From NCBI GenBank assembly GCA_910589075.1, contig CAJUSK010000026.1, positions 1-64,000 on the forward strand: a stretch of 64,000 nt of DNA. The letters run 5' to 3'. Shown here piece by piece: positions 32,869 through 41,910 of this stretch. Origin of the DNA: an uncultured Lachnospiraceae bacterium (lineage in GTDB: Bacteria; Bacillota; Clostridia; Lachnospirales; Lachnospiraceae). The notes below the pieces were generated by a model. That model worked only from the letters and a program-made list of their open reading frames with translations. It was not told the DNA's origin and did not search any database. Numbering within the stretch: the stretch's first letter is position 1; the number at the start of each line of letters is the position of its first letter. Made by a program: the position numbers and the translations under genes.

Positions 32869-33330
32869 TTACGGCGCTTCCCCGGCAGTTCCGTTTGCTG
32901 CAGCCTTTTCCAATGACTGGGAGATGGCATTCAACAGCAGCATGGAAGTGTATCTGTTATCATCGGAATATGTAATTCCTTCCAGAGACTGATTGGTTTC
33001 AATCTGCTGTGCCAGTTCATCGAAGGATGGCTCAATCAATGGATACATGGTTGTCACTGCTTCATCCAGTGTATTCAGCCGCAGGGAATTGATGTGGTTT
33101 TCATCCACCACCACTTCAATGTCCACCGTGCTGCCGCCCAACTGTATGGAAGTCGTATAGATGCCGGGTATGTAAGCATTTTCCTGTACAATATCACTTG
33201 TTTCCTGTTTCTTATCCGGCAGGAACATAATGACAAGCAGGACAATAAACAGAACGCCCAGTACGACGAATATCCCGGTATACAGTAATTCCTTCAGATG
33301 AAGGACAACAATTTTGGTTCTGGAACTCAT
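32869..33330 (-). CDS. Membrane-anchored protein with FMN-binding-like extracellular domain
   Basis: 153 residues. A short cytoplasmic N-terminus is followed by one membrane segment (FVVLGVLFIVLLVIMFL, about residues 20-36). The extracellular domain has GIYTTSIQLGGSTVDIEVVV and TLDEAVTTMYPL, which resemble FMN-binding or FMN-bind-like repeats, though the flavin Thr motif is not evident. Role unknown. It is monocistronic and divergent from the glnA unit. Confidence 0.6.
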   Translation of the reverse strand: MSSRTKIVVLHLKELLYTGIFVVLGVLFIVLLVIMFLPDKKQETSDIVQENAYIPGIYTTSIQLGGSTVDIEVVVDENHINSLRLNTLDEAVTTMYPLIEPSFDELAQQIETNQSLEGITYSDDNRYTSMLLLNAISQSLEKAAANGTAGEAP

Positions 33331-33440
33331 AACGATATCCCCGTTTCCGTTTTATTTATACAATGTATTATGGGGGCGGGGAAATTATGCACGAAAATGG
33401 GATGGCGCCTTTGGGCGGGAAGTACAGCCCGAATCCGGTA

Positions 33441-33470
33441 TTGACAAAAGATAAGGGAAACTGGTATGAT
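33441..33470 (+). promoter_or_regulatory. Promoter of glnA
   Basis: TTGACA (33441-33446), 18-base spacer, TATGAT (33465-33470). Transcription should start near 33476. Confidence 0.75.
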
Positions 33471-33474
33471 TACG

Positions 33475-33520
33475 AAGGACAAAGATGTTCTTACAGGGGT
33501 AGGAATGTCTTTTTTGTTTT
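33475..33520 (+). promoter_or_regulatory. ANTAR-type leader hairpin overlapping an intrinsic terminator, upstream of glnA
   Basis: AAGGAC-AAAGAT-GTTCTT (33475-33492) forms a six-pair stem with a hexaloop that has A at position 1 and G at position 4, the recognition rule for ANTAR proteins. Bases 33481-33489 can instead pair with 33504-33512 (AATGTCTTT), giving a nine-pair terminator stem followed by a T-rich run to 33520. The two structures exclude each other. The second hexaloop hairpin usual in ANTAR targets is weak here (AATGTC loop at 33504-33509). Confidence 0.55.
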
Positions 33521-33607
33521 ATAAAATATTGTGGTTGGTTATCAACGGATTGGGTGAGCCGCTTTTGCCTTTCCCCGATGCTGGAATGATAGAAAGGATT
33601 GGTTAGT

Positions 33608-34933
33608 ATGAATACTTTTTCGCGTGAAGATGTAATCCGTCTGGTGCGGGATGAGGATGTGGAATTTATCCGCCTGCAGTTTACGGATATTCCCGGAAAT
33701 TTTAAAAATGTGGCGATTACGGCAAGTCAGTTGGAGAAGGCACTGGATAATCAGTGTTCTTTTGACGCATCTGCTGTAGAGGGACTTGCGGGAGAAGGGG
33801 TGACGGATCTGTATCTGCACCCGGATTATGATACCTTCGTTATATTTCCCTGGAGACCCCAGCAAGGGAAAGTGGCCAGGCTGATCTGTGATCTGTATGA
33901 TGCGGACGGAGCACCGTTTCAGGCGGATCCCCGGTATATTTTAAAGAAAGCGCTGGCTGAGGCAGATACGATGGGATATCGTTTTGAAGTGGGGCCGGAA
34001 TGTGAATTTTTTCTGTTTCATTGTGATGAAAACGGGCTTCCTACTACATTGACCCATGAGCAGGCAGGGTATTTTGACATGAGTCCTCTGGATCTGGGGG
34101 AAAATGCAAGACGGGATATTGTTTTGACGCTGGAGGAGATGGGATTTGAAATCGAGGCTTCCCATCACGAATCGGCGCCGGCCCAGCATGAAATAGACTT
34201 CCGCTACGATGAGGCGCTGCGGACTGCGGATAATATTATGACGTTTAAGCTGGCAGTGAAAACACTGGCAAAGCGGCATGGACTCCATGCCACATTTATG
34301 CCCAAACCCAAATTTGGTGTGGACGGTTCAGGAATGCATCTCCATATGTCGCTTATGCGGGAGGGCAAAAATATATTTGGGGATTCAGGAGGCATCTGTG
34401 GCCTGAGCAGGGAAGCACTGTGTTTTATTGGCGGGATTCTGAACCATGTAAAAGGGATAACAGCTGTTACTAATCCGATTGTCAACTCTTATAAGCGGCT
34501 TGTTTCCGGATATGAAGCGCCGGTGCACATTGGCTGGGGAAACTCCCATGCCAGTCCGCTGATTCGGATTCCACAGAATAAGGGTGGGGGAAAGCGGATT
34601 GAACTGCGCTCTCCGGATTCCGCTGCCAATCCGTATCTGGCGCTGGCTCTTTGCCTGGGGGCAGGGCTGGATGGGATCAGACGTCAGATGTTACCACCTG
34701 ATTGTACAGATGTTCCGGGGATCAACCTGAGAAGACAGGAACCGGTGCAGATGGAAGAAATACCGGGTACGTTGTCAGAAGCGCTTTGTGAGATGGAACG
34801 GGACAGCCTGGTGAAAGGCGTTCTGGGAGAGCATGCTTTTCGCAAATACATGGAACTGAAAAAACAGGAGTGGAATGCCTATAAAGCGCAGGTGAGCGCA
34901 TGGGAACTGGAACAGTATCTGTACCGATATTAA
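33608..34933 (+). CDS. glnA: Glutamine synthetase type I (alpha-like)
   Basis: 441 residues, the length of Gram-positive GSI-alpha enzymes. The N-terminal beta-grasp carries EFIRLQFTDIPG. The catalytic domain contains VGPECEFFLF, SHHESAPAQHEIDF, GSGMHLHMSL, NPIVNSYKRL and HIGWGNSHASPLIRIP. The sequence lacks the adenylylation Tyr segment of GSI-beta, so control should be through feedback and regulators. It makes glutamine from glutamate, ammonia and ATP. ATG 33608 has GAAAGGA upstream; an in-frame ATG at 33599 is less well placed. The ANTAR gene follows after 45 bases. Confidence 0.95.
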   Translation: MNTFSREDVIRLVRDEDVEFIRLQFTDIPGNFKNVAITASQLEKALDNQCSFDASAVEGLAGEGVTDLYLHPDYDTFVIFPWRPQQGKVARLICDLYDADGAPFQADPRYILKKALAEADTMGYRFEVGPECEFFLFHCDENGLPTTLTHEQAGYFDMSPLDLGENARRDIVLTLEEMGFEIEASHHESAPAQHEIDFRYDEALRTADNIMTFKLAVKTLAKRHGLHATFMPKPKFGVDGSGMHLHMSLMREGKNIFGDSGGICGLSREALCFIGGILNHVKGITAVTNPIVNSYKRLVSGYEAPVHIGWGNSHASPLIRIPQNKGGGKRIELRSPDSAANPYLALALCLGAGLDGIRRQMLPPDCTDVPGINLRRQEPVQMEEIPGTLSEALCEMERDSLVKGVLGEHAFRKYMELKKQEWNAYKAQVSAWELEQYLYRY

Positions 34934-34978
34934 AGCCACAGACGTTGGGAGTCCGGGAGGGAAGAGAGGTGAGGTCCG

Positions 34979-35524
34979 TTGACAGGCATTATTGTTGCTT
35001 TTTCCAGAAGAGAAGATGCAGGAAAAGTGAAAAGTGTCCTGGTACGCAGCGGGCACCAGGTTGTGGCTGTCTGTACTACGGGGGCAGCGGCAATCAGCCA
35101 TGCGGACGGGCTGCGTGACGGTATCGTCCTGTGCGGCTGCCGCCTGCCGGATATGATGTTTACGGAACTTGCGGAGAATCTTCCGGACGGGTTTGAACTG
35201 CTTTTGCTGGCCTCCCGGCATGTCCTGGAGGAATATGGGGGCAGTGGCTGCCTGTCTGTGGCGATGCCGTTGAAAGTCCATGAACTGATTGATACCGTGG
35301 ATATGATGGTGCAGAATATGGAAAGACGCCGCCGGCAGCGCAGAGCCGTTCCCGCAAAACGGAGCGGCAGGGAGCAGGAGGAGATAAGAGAAGCGAAAGC
35401 GGTTTTGATGGAACGGAATCATATGACAGAAGAAGAGGCGCACCGATACATACAGAAATGCAGCATGGACAGCGGAACCAATCTGGTGGAAACTGCGCAG
35501 ATGGTGCTGCGGATGATGCGGTAA
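34979..35524 (+). CDS. ANTAR-domain RNA-binding antiterminator
   Basis: 181 residues. A degenerate receiver-like domain (residues 1 to about 110; IIVAFSRREDAGKVKSVL, CGCRLPDMMF) is followed by an ANTAR domain in the last ~55 residues (REAKAVLMERNHMTEEEAHRYIQ and AQMVLRMM). The classical phospho-acceptor acidic triad is not clear, so activation may not be by phosphorylation. It starts with TTG at 34979, preceded by GAGGTGAGG. ANTAR proteins bind paired hexaloop hairpins and prevent termination. A clostridial precedent (NitR next to glnA) and the leader at 33475-33520 suggest that it controls its own operon. Confidence 0.88.
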   Translation: MTGIIVAFSRREDAGKVKSVLVRSGHQVVAVCTTGAAAISHADGLRDGIVLCGCRLPDMMFTELAENLPDGFELLLLASRHVLEEYGGSGCLSVAMPLKVHELIDTVDMMVQNMERRRRQRRAVPAKRSGREQEEIREAKAVLMERNHMTEEEAHRYIQKCSMDSGTNLVETAQMVLRMMR

Positions 35525-35589
35525 AAGCACAGTGCAAAATGATAACTGTCTGCGCATTATATGCATGATGTCCGGCAGTATTTACTCTT

Positions 35590-35617
35590 TTGGGACTGTA
35601 TGGTTCTGTGATATAAT
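35590..35617 (+). promoter_or_regulatory. Possible promoter of dapF-dapL
   Basis: TTGGGA (35590-35595), 16-base spacer, TATAAT (35612-35617), giving a leader of about 120 bases. Confidence 0.5.
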
Positions 35618-35745
35618 AAGGTACGCTGACAGGCATGCTGATTCAGGAATCTTTCTGCCTGCGGCGCTTGTTCCCGGAACAAATGCCAGGAGGAAGGGAA
35701 CGGATTCCAGGATAGATCAAAGGATGTAAAAAGGCAGGGAAGACT

Positions 35746-36591
35746 ATGAAATTTACCAAAATGCATGGCTGCGGCAATGACTATATTTATATCAACGGCA
35801 GTCTGGAACAGATACCACAGGAGAAGAAGCCGGAACTGGTGCGGATGCTCAGTGACAGGCATTTCGGCGTCGGCGGGGACGGGGTAATCTTTATCAATCC
35901 TTCAGAAGAAGCCTTATTTGAGATGGAAATGTATAACGGAGACGGAAGCCGGGGGGAAATGTGCGGAAATGGTATTCGCTGTGTGGCAAAATATGTGTAT
36001 GACAAAGGGCTGACGGATCAGGAGGCTTTTGATATCATCAGCGCAGGCCAGGTGAAGCACATCCTGTTGCAGACAAAAGACGGCAAGGCTGTTTCTGCCA
36101 GGGTGAATATGGGACAGCCAGAACTGACGGCAGAGAAAATCCCTGTACGCAGTGAAAAAGAGTGTGTGGTGGACGAGGAGATTACCGTACAGGGTGAAAT
36201 CTACCACATGACCTGCGTTTCCATGGGAAATCCCCATGCGGTGGTGTTCGTGGAGGATGTACAAAACTTACAGATTGAAAACGTGGGGCCGTATTTTGAG
36301 CGCCATGAACGGTTTCCGAAACGGATCAATACGGAGTTCGTCCATGTGAACAGCCGGGACAGCATAGATATGCGTGTGTGGGAGCGGGGAGCAGGAGAAA
36401 CGCTTGCCTGCGGCACCGGCTGTTGTGCATCGGTGGCCGCCTGTGTATTAAACGGCCTGACGGACAGGAAGGTGACTGTCCATGTGCCTGGCGGTGCCAT
36501 TTTGATTGAATGGGATCAACAGGATGACAGTATGTATATGACCGGGCCTGCGGTGACTGTTTTTGAAGGTGAAATTGACGTGAGATTTTAA
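35746..36591 (+). CDS. dapF: Diaminopimelate epimerase
   Basis: 281 residues. Two pseudo-symmetric domains each supply one catalytic cysteine: GEMCGNGIRCVAKY near residue 70-80 and LACGTGCCAS near residue 222-230. The N-terminal KMHGCGNDYIYI is the family start. It converts LL- to meso-diaminopimelate for lysine and peptidoglycan. GCAGGGAAG precedes the ATG. dapL follows after about 50 bases, so consecutive steps of the aminotransferase variant are encoded together. Confidence 0.96.
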   Translation: MKFTKMHGCGNDYIYINGSLEQIPQEKKPELVRMLSDRHFGVGGDGVIFINPSEEALFEMEMYNGDGSRGEMCGNGIRCVAKYVYDKGLTDQEAFDIISAGQVKHILLQTKDGKAVSARVNMGQPELTAEKIPVRSEKECVVDEEITVQGEIYHMTCVSMGNPHAVVFVEDVQNLQIENVGPYFERHERFPKRINTEFVHVNSRDSIDMRVWERGAGETLACGTGCCASVAACVLNGLTDRKVTVHVPGGAILIEWDQQDDSMYMTGPAVTVFEGEIDVRF

Positions 36592-36643
36592 AGATGTTAC
36601 ACTGCTTTGTACATGAGATACAGGAGTGAGAGGAGAGACAGAC

Positions 36644-37858
36644 ATGGTAAAAGTAAATGATCACTATTTAAAGCTGCCGGGAAGTTATCTGTTTTCCACA
36701 ATCGGGAAAAAGGTCAACGCCTATGCGGCTGCAAATCCGGATAAAAAGATTATCCGCCTTGGAATCGGAGATGTGACCCAGCCGCTGGCGCCTGCCATTA
36801 TATCCGCCCTGCACGGCGCGGTGGATGAGATGGGAGATCAGGCTACATTCAGGGGATATGCACCGGATTTGGGGTATGAATTTCTGCGTAACGCCATCGT
36901 AGAAAATGATTACCGGGCACGGGGCTGCGACATTGAGGCGGATGAGATCTTTGTATCTGACGGTGCGAAATGCGATTCCGGCAATATTCAGGAAATTTTC
37001 AGCATGGATAATAAAATTGCCGTATGTGATCCCGTTTATCCGGTTTATGTGGATACCAATGTGATGGCGGGCAGGACAGGCGTCTATGACCCTGAGAAGG
37101 AAACATGGAGTGACGTGATTTATATGCCTTGCAGAGCAGAGACGGATTTTGCGCCTGAACTCCCTGAGGAGACGCCGGATCTGATTTATCTGTGTTTCCC
37201 CAACAATCCCACCGGCTCTACGATTACCAAAGAGCGTTTACAGGAATGGGTGGACTATGCCAACCGGGTGGGGGCAGTGATTATCTATGATGCCGCTTAT
37301 GAAGCCTATATTTCTGAGGAAAATGTTCCCCACAGCATTTACGAGTGCGAAGGTGCAAAGACCTGTGCCATAGAACTGCATTCCTTTTCCAAAAATGCCG
37401 GCTTTACCGGGGTACGTCTGGGCTATACGGTTGTACCTAAGGATCTCAAAGTGGGAGATGTGGCGCTTCATGCACTCTGGGCAAGACGTCATGGTACCAA
37501 ATATAATGGCGCGCCCTATATTGTACAGCGTGCAGGAGAGGCGGTATATTCGAAGGCTGGCAGAGAACAACTGAAACAGCAGGTGGCTTATTATATGAAC
37601 AATGCAAAATACATCCTGGAAGGCCTGAAGTCCGCAGGCTATACAGTTTCCGGCGGTGTCAATGCACCTTATATCTGGCTGAAAGCGCCTGAAAATATGA
37701 CAAGCTGGCAGTTTTTTGACTATCTTCTGGAACGGGCAAATGTGGTGGGTACACCGGGTTCCGGGTTTGGCCCCAGCGGAGAGACGTATTTCAGGCTGAC
37801 AGCCTTTGGAAGCTATGAAAATACAGTGGAAGCAGTGGAGCGGATTAAGAAATTATAA
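36644..37858 (+). CDS. dapL: LL-diaminopimelate aminotransferase
   Basis: 404 residues. N-terminal DHYLKLPGSYLFSTIGKKV, RLGIGDVTQPL, FVSDGAKCDSGNIQEIF, CFPNNPTGSTIT, and the PLP lysine in HSFSKNAGFTGVRLGY (about residue 249) are diagnostic of DapL. The enzyme makes LL-diaminopimelate in one step from tetrahydrodipicolinate and glutamate, bypassing the succinylated or acetylated intermediates; DapF then epimerises the product. ATG 36644 has GAGAGGAG nine bases upstream. Confidence 0.96.
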   Translation: MVKVNDHYLKLPGSYLFSTIGKKVNAYAAANPDKKIIRLGIGDVTQPLAPAIISALHGAVDEMGDQATFRGYAPDLGYEFLRNAIVENDYRARGCDIEADEIFVSDGAKCDSGNIQEIFSMDNKIAVCDPVYPVYVDTNVMAGRTGVYDPEKETWSDVIYMPCRAETDFAPELPEETPDLIYLCFPNNPTGSTITKERLQEWVDYANRVGAVIIYDAAYEAYISEENVPHSIYECEGAKTCAIELHSFSKNAGFTGVRLGYTVVPKDLKVGDVALHALWARRHGTKYNGAPYIVQRAGEAVYSKAGREQLKQQVAYYMNNAKYILEGLKSAGYTVSGGVNAPYIWLKAPENMTSWQFFDYLLERANVVGTPGSGFGPSGETYFRLTAFGSYENTVEAVERIKKL

Positions 37859-37882
37859 AAAATAATACAGACCTGATCATAG

Positions 37883-37908
37883 GAGAGTACACTATACGGT
37901 GTACTCTC
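37883..37908. terminator. Hairpin between dapL and the DUF975 gene
   Basis: GAGAGTACAC TATACG GTGTACTCTC, a ten-pair stem with six-base loop and no strong T-run. It overlaps the last codons of the minus-strand gene that ends at 37892. Confidence 0.5.
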
Positions 37909-38614
37909 TGTGCATTAAATCCAGATAAAAATTTGTAAAAATTACATTTTTGTAAGGAATGATCCAGAGCATGGCGATACCGCAGGAAAGAAATGCCAGC
38001 AGGCTATAAGGAATCAATGTCACCTGTGCATAAAACATACGGGCTTTGTTCCCTTTCATAATCTGTCTGCTGGTGGACATAATCTTCCTTGTGTTATAGC
38101 CGGGGAAATCCAGCATAATAAAGTAAGCCTGTGAGTAGACCAATGTGATGTATTCACAGAGAATTACTCCGATTACACCTGTAACACAGATGAGGAGAAA
38201 GAGGGCTGACGATTCTTTTACAGTATAGAATCCTGCACATACGATGAACGGAAGCATGAAAATAATCTGTATGGCAGTCGTAAGAAAACGGACTGCAAGC
38301 GCCTTGTTTGTATGATTGCGGAAGCCATGGAAAATATCCGATACGAAGCAGGGACGGTTACATACAAAGTTCAGAAAAAAATATGTCAGGCCCAGCACGA
38401 AAATGCCGCTGAGAACATCCAGAATCATTGAAACCAGAAATGCGATAATCTGACCGGCCACAGTGTACTGCGTGGTCAGGAGGGAACAGAAGATCGTGGC
38501 TGTCATGACAATGCCGTTGGATGCGGCTACGGCGCCGATGGCAATTCCATATCTTCCCAGTAACTGTCCTCTGGAAATGTCTTTTAACTGGGCAATGGTT
38601 AATTTGTTATTCAT
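37892..38614 (-). CDS. DUF975-type membrane protein
   Basis: 240 residues with about six membrane segments. The order fits DUF975: NKLTIAQLKDISRGQLLGRYGIAI at the start, FLNFVCNRPCFVSDIFHGF, and MSTSRQIMKGNKARMFYAQVTL near residue 180. Function unknown; members are common in Lachnospiraceae. It is a single gene with a palindrome element just upstream. Confidence 0.72.
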   Translation of the reverse strand: MNNKLTIAQLKDISRGQLLGRYGIAIGAVAASNGIVMTATIFCSLLTTQYTVAGQIIAFLVSMILDVLSGIFVLGLTYFFLNFVCNRPCFVSDIFHGFRNHTNKALAVRFLTTAIQIIFMLPFIVCAGFYTVKESSALFLLICVTGVIGVILCEYITLVYSQAYFIMLDFPGYNTRKIMSTSRQIMKGNKARMFYAQVTLIPYSLLAFLSCGIAMLWIIPYKNVIFTNFYLDLMHREYTV

Positions 38615-38639
38615 ATGGAGAAACTCTCACTTTCACTTA

Positions 38640-38683
38640 TTCATGACGACAGAAAGAACGCAAAGTGTGTTTTCTGTCGTTTG
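38640..38683 (+). repeat. Palindrome family, member 5 (divergent)
   Basis: TTCATGACGACAGAAAG ... TTTTCTGTCGTTTG. Outer arms ACGACAGAAA and TTTCTGTCGT pair over ten bases. Shares the TTCATGAC entry and the CGCAAAG-GTG interior with members 1 and 2. Confidence 0.65.
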
Positions 38684-38754
38684 TTTTCCGCAGGTGGCAG
38701 ATAGAAATGGTTATAAAGTTTCATTTGGCAGATGATTTGGCTGCAATGCGCTTT

Positions 38755-39207
38755 TCAACCTGCAAGATCTATATGCATGCCGGAGTAAATCGCGGAATCC
38801 GCCGTTTTCTTTCCCTTCTGATAGGGATTATCTTCATTAAAATATTTAATTTGTGTGTTGGTCTCTCCGCCGGAAACATAAGTGCGTCCGCATTCGGGGC
38901 AGACACTGGTCTGGATGGATACGGCTGCCGAAACAACTTTACCGTTGCCCATAGCCGCCTTTTTGTAGGCGTTATTAACATGCTCCTGTTCATGGGCTCT
39001 GACCCTGCTCCCGGAAGCGTTGGGAGAAATGTGGGCGGCTGATTTGAATGAAACCATTTCGTCCGATCCGTCCTGGTATTTCCTGTTTTTACAGGTTTGA
39101 CATTCTCCCTGGGAGGATTTTGATCCGGAGGCCCTGGAAGTGGATGCGCCGGGATTTCCGCCGGACATCCATGCGTTTGGTTGGTTACCGATTCCTTGAA
39201 TTGCCAT
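38755..39207 (-). CDS. SprA-related putative metalloprotease
   Basis: 150 residues. The central zinc-binding HExxH reads VRAHEQEHVNNA (about residue 70). Two CxxC pairs flank it: CQTCKNRKYQDGSD upstream and VCPECGRTYVSGG downstream, a layout of the SprA-related family. It could be a zinc peptidase; no signal peptide is evident. A GAGGTGAG site lies before the ATG. It sits in the same orientation as the small membrane protein gene at 39297, about 90 bases apart. The true substrate is unknown. Confidence 0.72.
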   Translation of the reverse strand: MAIQGIGNQPNAWMSGGNPGASTSRASGSKSSQGECQTCKNRKYQDGSDEMVSFKSAAHISPNASGSRVRAHEQEHVNNAYKKAAMGNGKVVSAAVSIQTSVCPECGRTYVSGGETNTQIKYFNEDNPYQKGKKTADSAIYSGMHIDLAG

Positions 39208-39296
39208 ATACTCACCTCATTTAATATAAAATCTGTTTTCAGGTAGACGGTCTTTTGTATGGAACCGTCACCGGAAAATCAAAATCCGGCACAAAA

Positions 39297-39761
39297 TTAA
39301 TAGTAAAATTCGTAGAAATCCTCATAAGATTCCCCATAATATTCTTCATAGGTGCGGTTAAATTCTTCCATAAACTCCCCCGATACGATAATAAAATAAA
39401 GGAATGCAAAAATAAGCAGAAAAGCCGCACAGAGACTGAAGACAGAGGTAATCAGCCCCGCTTTGGCATGGGGAGGAAGCTTCTTCCGGCTGCCTCTGGA
39501 AAGCAGTGCCAGCACAATGCTGATGCTGCCGAATGCGAAGGGAAGAAACGGAAACAACAATATCATACAAAAGGATACGGCACTGATTATCCCCAATATC
39601 ATGGCGGCATTTGACAGGCCGTTATCTAATTGCGGCTTCGCCTGGACTGAAACGGGCATGGTGCCGGGCATCGGGTTTGGATAGCCTCCCGGTATACCGT
39701 TATGGGGCGGATTGGGGAAGGGACCCTGTGTCTGATTGTTCTGATTGTTTTGAAAATCCAT
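39297..39761 (-). CDS. DUF4190-like small membrane protein
   Basis: 154 residues from ATG 39761 (GGAAGTGCAC ahead; the frame is open back to 39836). The N-terminal ~55 residues are Pro/Asn/Gly-rich and disordered. Two membrane segments follow (AAMILGIISAVSFCMILLFP and GLITSVFSLCAAFLLIFAFL) flanking SRGSRKKLPPHAK, and then an acidic Tyr-rich tail (YEEYYGESYEDFYEFYY). Function unknown. Confidence 0.62.
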   Translation of the reverse strand: MDFQNNQNNQTQGPFPNPPHNGIPGGYPNPMPGTMPVSVQAKPQLDNGLSNAAMILGIISAVSFCMILLFPFLPFAFGSISIVLALLSRGSRKKLPPHAKAGLITSVFSLCAAFLLIFAFLYFIIVSGEFMEEFNRTYEEYYGESYEDFYEFYY

Positions 39762-39943
39762 ATGTGCACTTCCTTTGCTGACAGATTGATATTGAGAATA
39801 CAGTATCAGCATACCACTTTTTTCAGAAGAATACAATGAAATCCGCCGGAATCCTTCGTTCTTTCTTTTATCTGCCGTTCATATATTATGAGAAAACCAT
39901 GGAACAGGAACAGGTGCCGGACAGTCCGGCATGAGCGGAACAT

Positions 39944-41041
39944 ATGAAACGTCTGAAGTATCTAAAAGCTGCGATTCTGGCCGAATGTGTGCTGCTGGCC
40001 TTAGTCAGTCTTTTGCTGTACGGGGAAAAAAAGGAGACATTGCCGGTTTTGTCGGGCGCTGTGGCCAGGGACGATGAGGAAGAAGCGGAGAAGAAAGAGT
40101 CACATGGATCAGAGGGAGAAAAGGAGTATATTAAATGGGTGGAGTTCCATGCGCCCGCAGAGATTATGACAGCCGCTTACAGGTTCGATGTGGAAACCTA
40201 TGGGGAGAAAATCCATTTGGACTGGATCGACTTGCTTGCATATGTGGCCGCAAAGCATGGGGGAAAGTTTCCTTCCGGTACGGGTAAAGAACTGGAGGAG
40301 ACAGCCGAAAAGCTGCGCGCCGGAGAAGTGACAATGGAAGAATTGACGGACGGCATGGAGTATTTTTCCTATTACAGAAAGGCTTATGATGCCATACTGG
40401 GCGGTTTTGTGGGAGAATATAAAATACAGAAGAGACAGGAGGACGGCACGGTGACATGGGAAAACTGCTATGGATTAAAGGCATTTTCTCCTGTTGCAAA
40501 AGGGTTTTATTACGAGGATTATGATGATTTTGGCGTTTCCAGGAGCTTTGGCTATTCCAGACCGCATTTGGGCCATGATATGATGGGGCAGATCGGTACG
40601 CCGATTATCGCAATCGAATCCGGCTACATAGAAGCGCTGGGATGGAACCGGTATGGCGGCTGGAGAATCGGTATCCGCAGCTTTGACCGGAAGCGGTATT
40701 ATTACTATGCCCACCTGCGTCAGAACTTCCCTTATAATAAAGAACTGAAAGAAGGCAGTGTGGTAACGGCAGGAGATGTAATTGGCTATATGGGGCATAC
40801 CGGTTACAGTGATACGGAAAATGTAAATAATATCAAAGTGGTCCACCTCCACTGGGGCCTGCAGCTTATCTTTGACGAATCCCAGAAAGAGGGCAACAAT
40901 GAAATCTGGATTGACTGCTATGAGCTCACAAAATTTCTGTACCAGAACCGTTGCGAGACCATGAAAAACGAGGAGACAAAAGAATGGCACAGAATTTGCG
41001 ATATGAAGGATCCATCTGTTGACAAATTTATGAAGAACTGA
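39944..41041 (+). CDS. M23-family peptidase, membrane anchored
   Basis: 365 residues. An N-terminal membrane anchor (AILAECVLLALVSLLLY) is followed by an acidic linker and a C-terminal LytM/M23 domain. The zinc ligands are visible as HLGHDMMG (about residue 209), YYAHL and VHLHWGL (about residue 303). The complete ligand set suggests active endopeptidase cleavage of peptidoglycan cross-links, with possible use in sporulation or cell separation. A weak ribosome site precedes the ATG. The lipoprotein gene follows after 48 bases. Confidence 0.85.
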   Translation: MKRLKYLKAAILAECVLLALVSLLLYGEKKETLPVLSGAVARDDEEEAEKKESHGSEGEKEYIKWVEFHAPAEIMTAAYRFDVETYGEKIHLDWIDLLAYVAAKHGGKFPSGTGKELEETAEKLRAGEVTMEELTDGMEYFSYYRKAYDAILGGFVGEYKIQKRQEDGTVTWENCYGLKAFSPVAKGFYYEDYDDFGVSRSFGYSRPHLGHDMMGQIGTPIIAIESGYIEALGWNRYGGWRIGIRSFDRKRYYYYAHLRQNFPYNKELKEGSVVTAGDVIGYMGHTGYSDTENVNNIKVVHLHWGLQLIFDESQKEGNNEIWIDCYELTKFLYQNRCETMKNEETKEWHRICDMKDPSVDKFMKN

Positions 41042-41089
41042 TAAAGTGTATAATACTACAAATTCTAAATTGAATGAGAGGGAGAAGAG

Positions 41090-41635
41090 ATGAGACAAAA
41101 GAAGACAATGAGAGCCAGAAAATTATCCGTACTGCTCGCAGTCATGCTGGTTGTAACAATGCTGGTAGGCTGTGGCGAGGCGGCACAGACACAGTTTACA
41201 GCGCCCAATGGAACTTACAGCATTATGATGGATGAAACATGGAGTGCAGAGAGCATGGGCGATGACAGCATTCTTGCCATCTTCAGTAAAGACGAGACAA
41301 GAGGTATTGTCGTAATGCAGTTCCCCAAGGAAGGGATGGAAGACTACTATTCCAGCATTGATGACATTAAGGGTGCTGTGGAGATGACCTTCACCATGAA
41401 TTCTGTAACCAGTGCAGATGCACCTGCAAGCGTTCCGGGTATGACCAATGTCTGCGCAGATACAAGCAGTGTGGTTATGGAAGGCCAGACAGAAGAGTGC
41501 TACACTGTATATGGTGAGACAGACTATGCATACTATTCCATACTGTACATGGCAAAGAAAGTGAGCGACAAGAGACTGGAGAAGTTCCATGCAGTATGTG
41601 GCAGCTTTGCTGAGAGCGTATCAGGCGCTGAATAA
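41090..41635 (+). CDS. Putative lipoprotein, unknown
   Basis: 181 residues. The Sec lipoprotein signal (SVLLAVMLVVTMLVGCGEAA) has the lipobox LVGC at about residue 25-28. The mature part begins QFTAPNGTYSIMMDETWSAE and resembles small PsbP/DUF-type lipoproteins of Clostridia; I cannot name the family. AGAGGGAGAAGAG precedes the ATG. A terminator lies 55 bases after the stop. Confidence 0.7.
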   Translation: MRQKKTMRARKLSVLLAVMLVVTMLVGCGEAAQTQFTAPNGTYSIMMDETWSAESMGDDSILAIFSKDETRGIVVMQFPKEGMEDYYSSIDDIKGAVEMTFTMNSVTSADAPASVPGMTNVCADTSSVVMEGQTEECYTVYGETDYAYYSILYMAKKVSDKRLEKFHAVCGSFAESVSGAE

Positions 41636-41692
41636 TTTTTGGGGCGGCAGGCCCGTAGAATGGACGCCGAAAAGAGCGGAAAAGAAGAGGAT

Positions 41693-41733
41693 AAACGGTA
41701 TCAGGCATTTTTGCCGGATACCGTTTGTTTTTC
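41693..41733 (+). terminator. Terminator after the lipoprotein gene
   Basis: AAACGGTATC paired with GATACCGTTT, followed by GTTTTTC. A palindrome element begins directly in the T-run. Confidence 0.85.
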
Positions 41734-41774
41734 ACGACAATAGGTTTGCTGGCGAAGCCTGCAATCTATTGTTT
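41731..41774 (+). repeat. Terminator-adjacent palindrome, member 6
   Basis: TTCACGACAATAGGTTTGCT then GGCGAAGCCTGCAATCTATTGTTT; one base different from member 3b in the conserved core. Confidence 0.85.
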
Positions 41775-41796
41775 AAGTTATAAGCCCTTAAAATCG

Positions 41797-41825
41797 TTGC
41801 AAAATAAGGTGCCCTATGATACAAT
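41797..41825 (+). promoter_or_regulatory. Promoter of the butyryl-CoA operon
   Basis: TTGCAA (41797-41802), 17-base spacer, TACAAT (41820-41825). About 80 bases of leader precede thlA. Confidence 0.7.
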
Positions 41826-41910
41826 AAAAATAACGGACAATGATAAAAAAATAACAATCATAACGGCGTCCGGGAAACAGGCATTTTATCGAAAATGGAG
41901 GAAATCGTAA

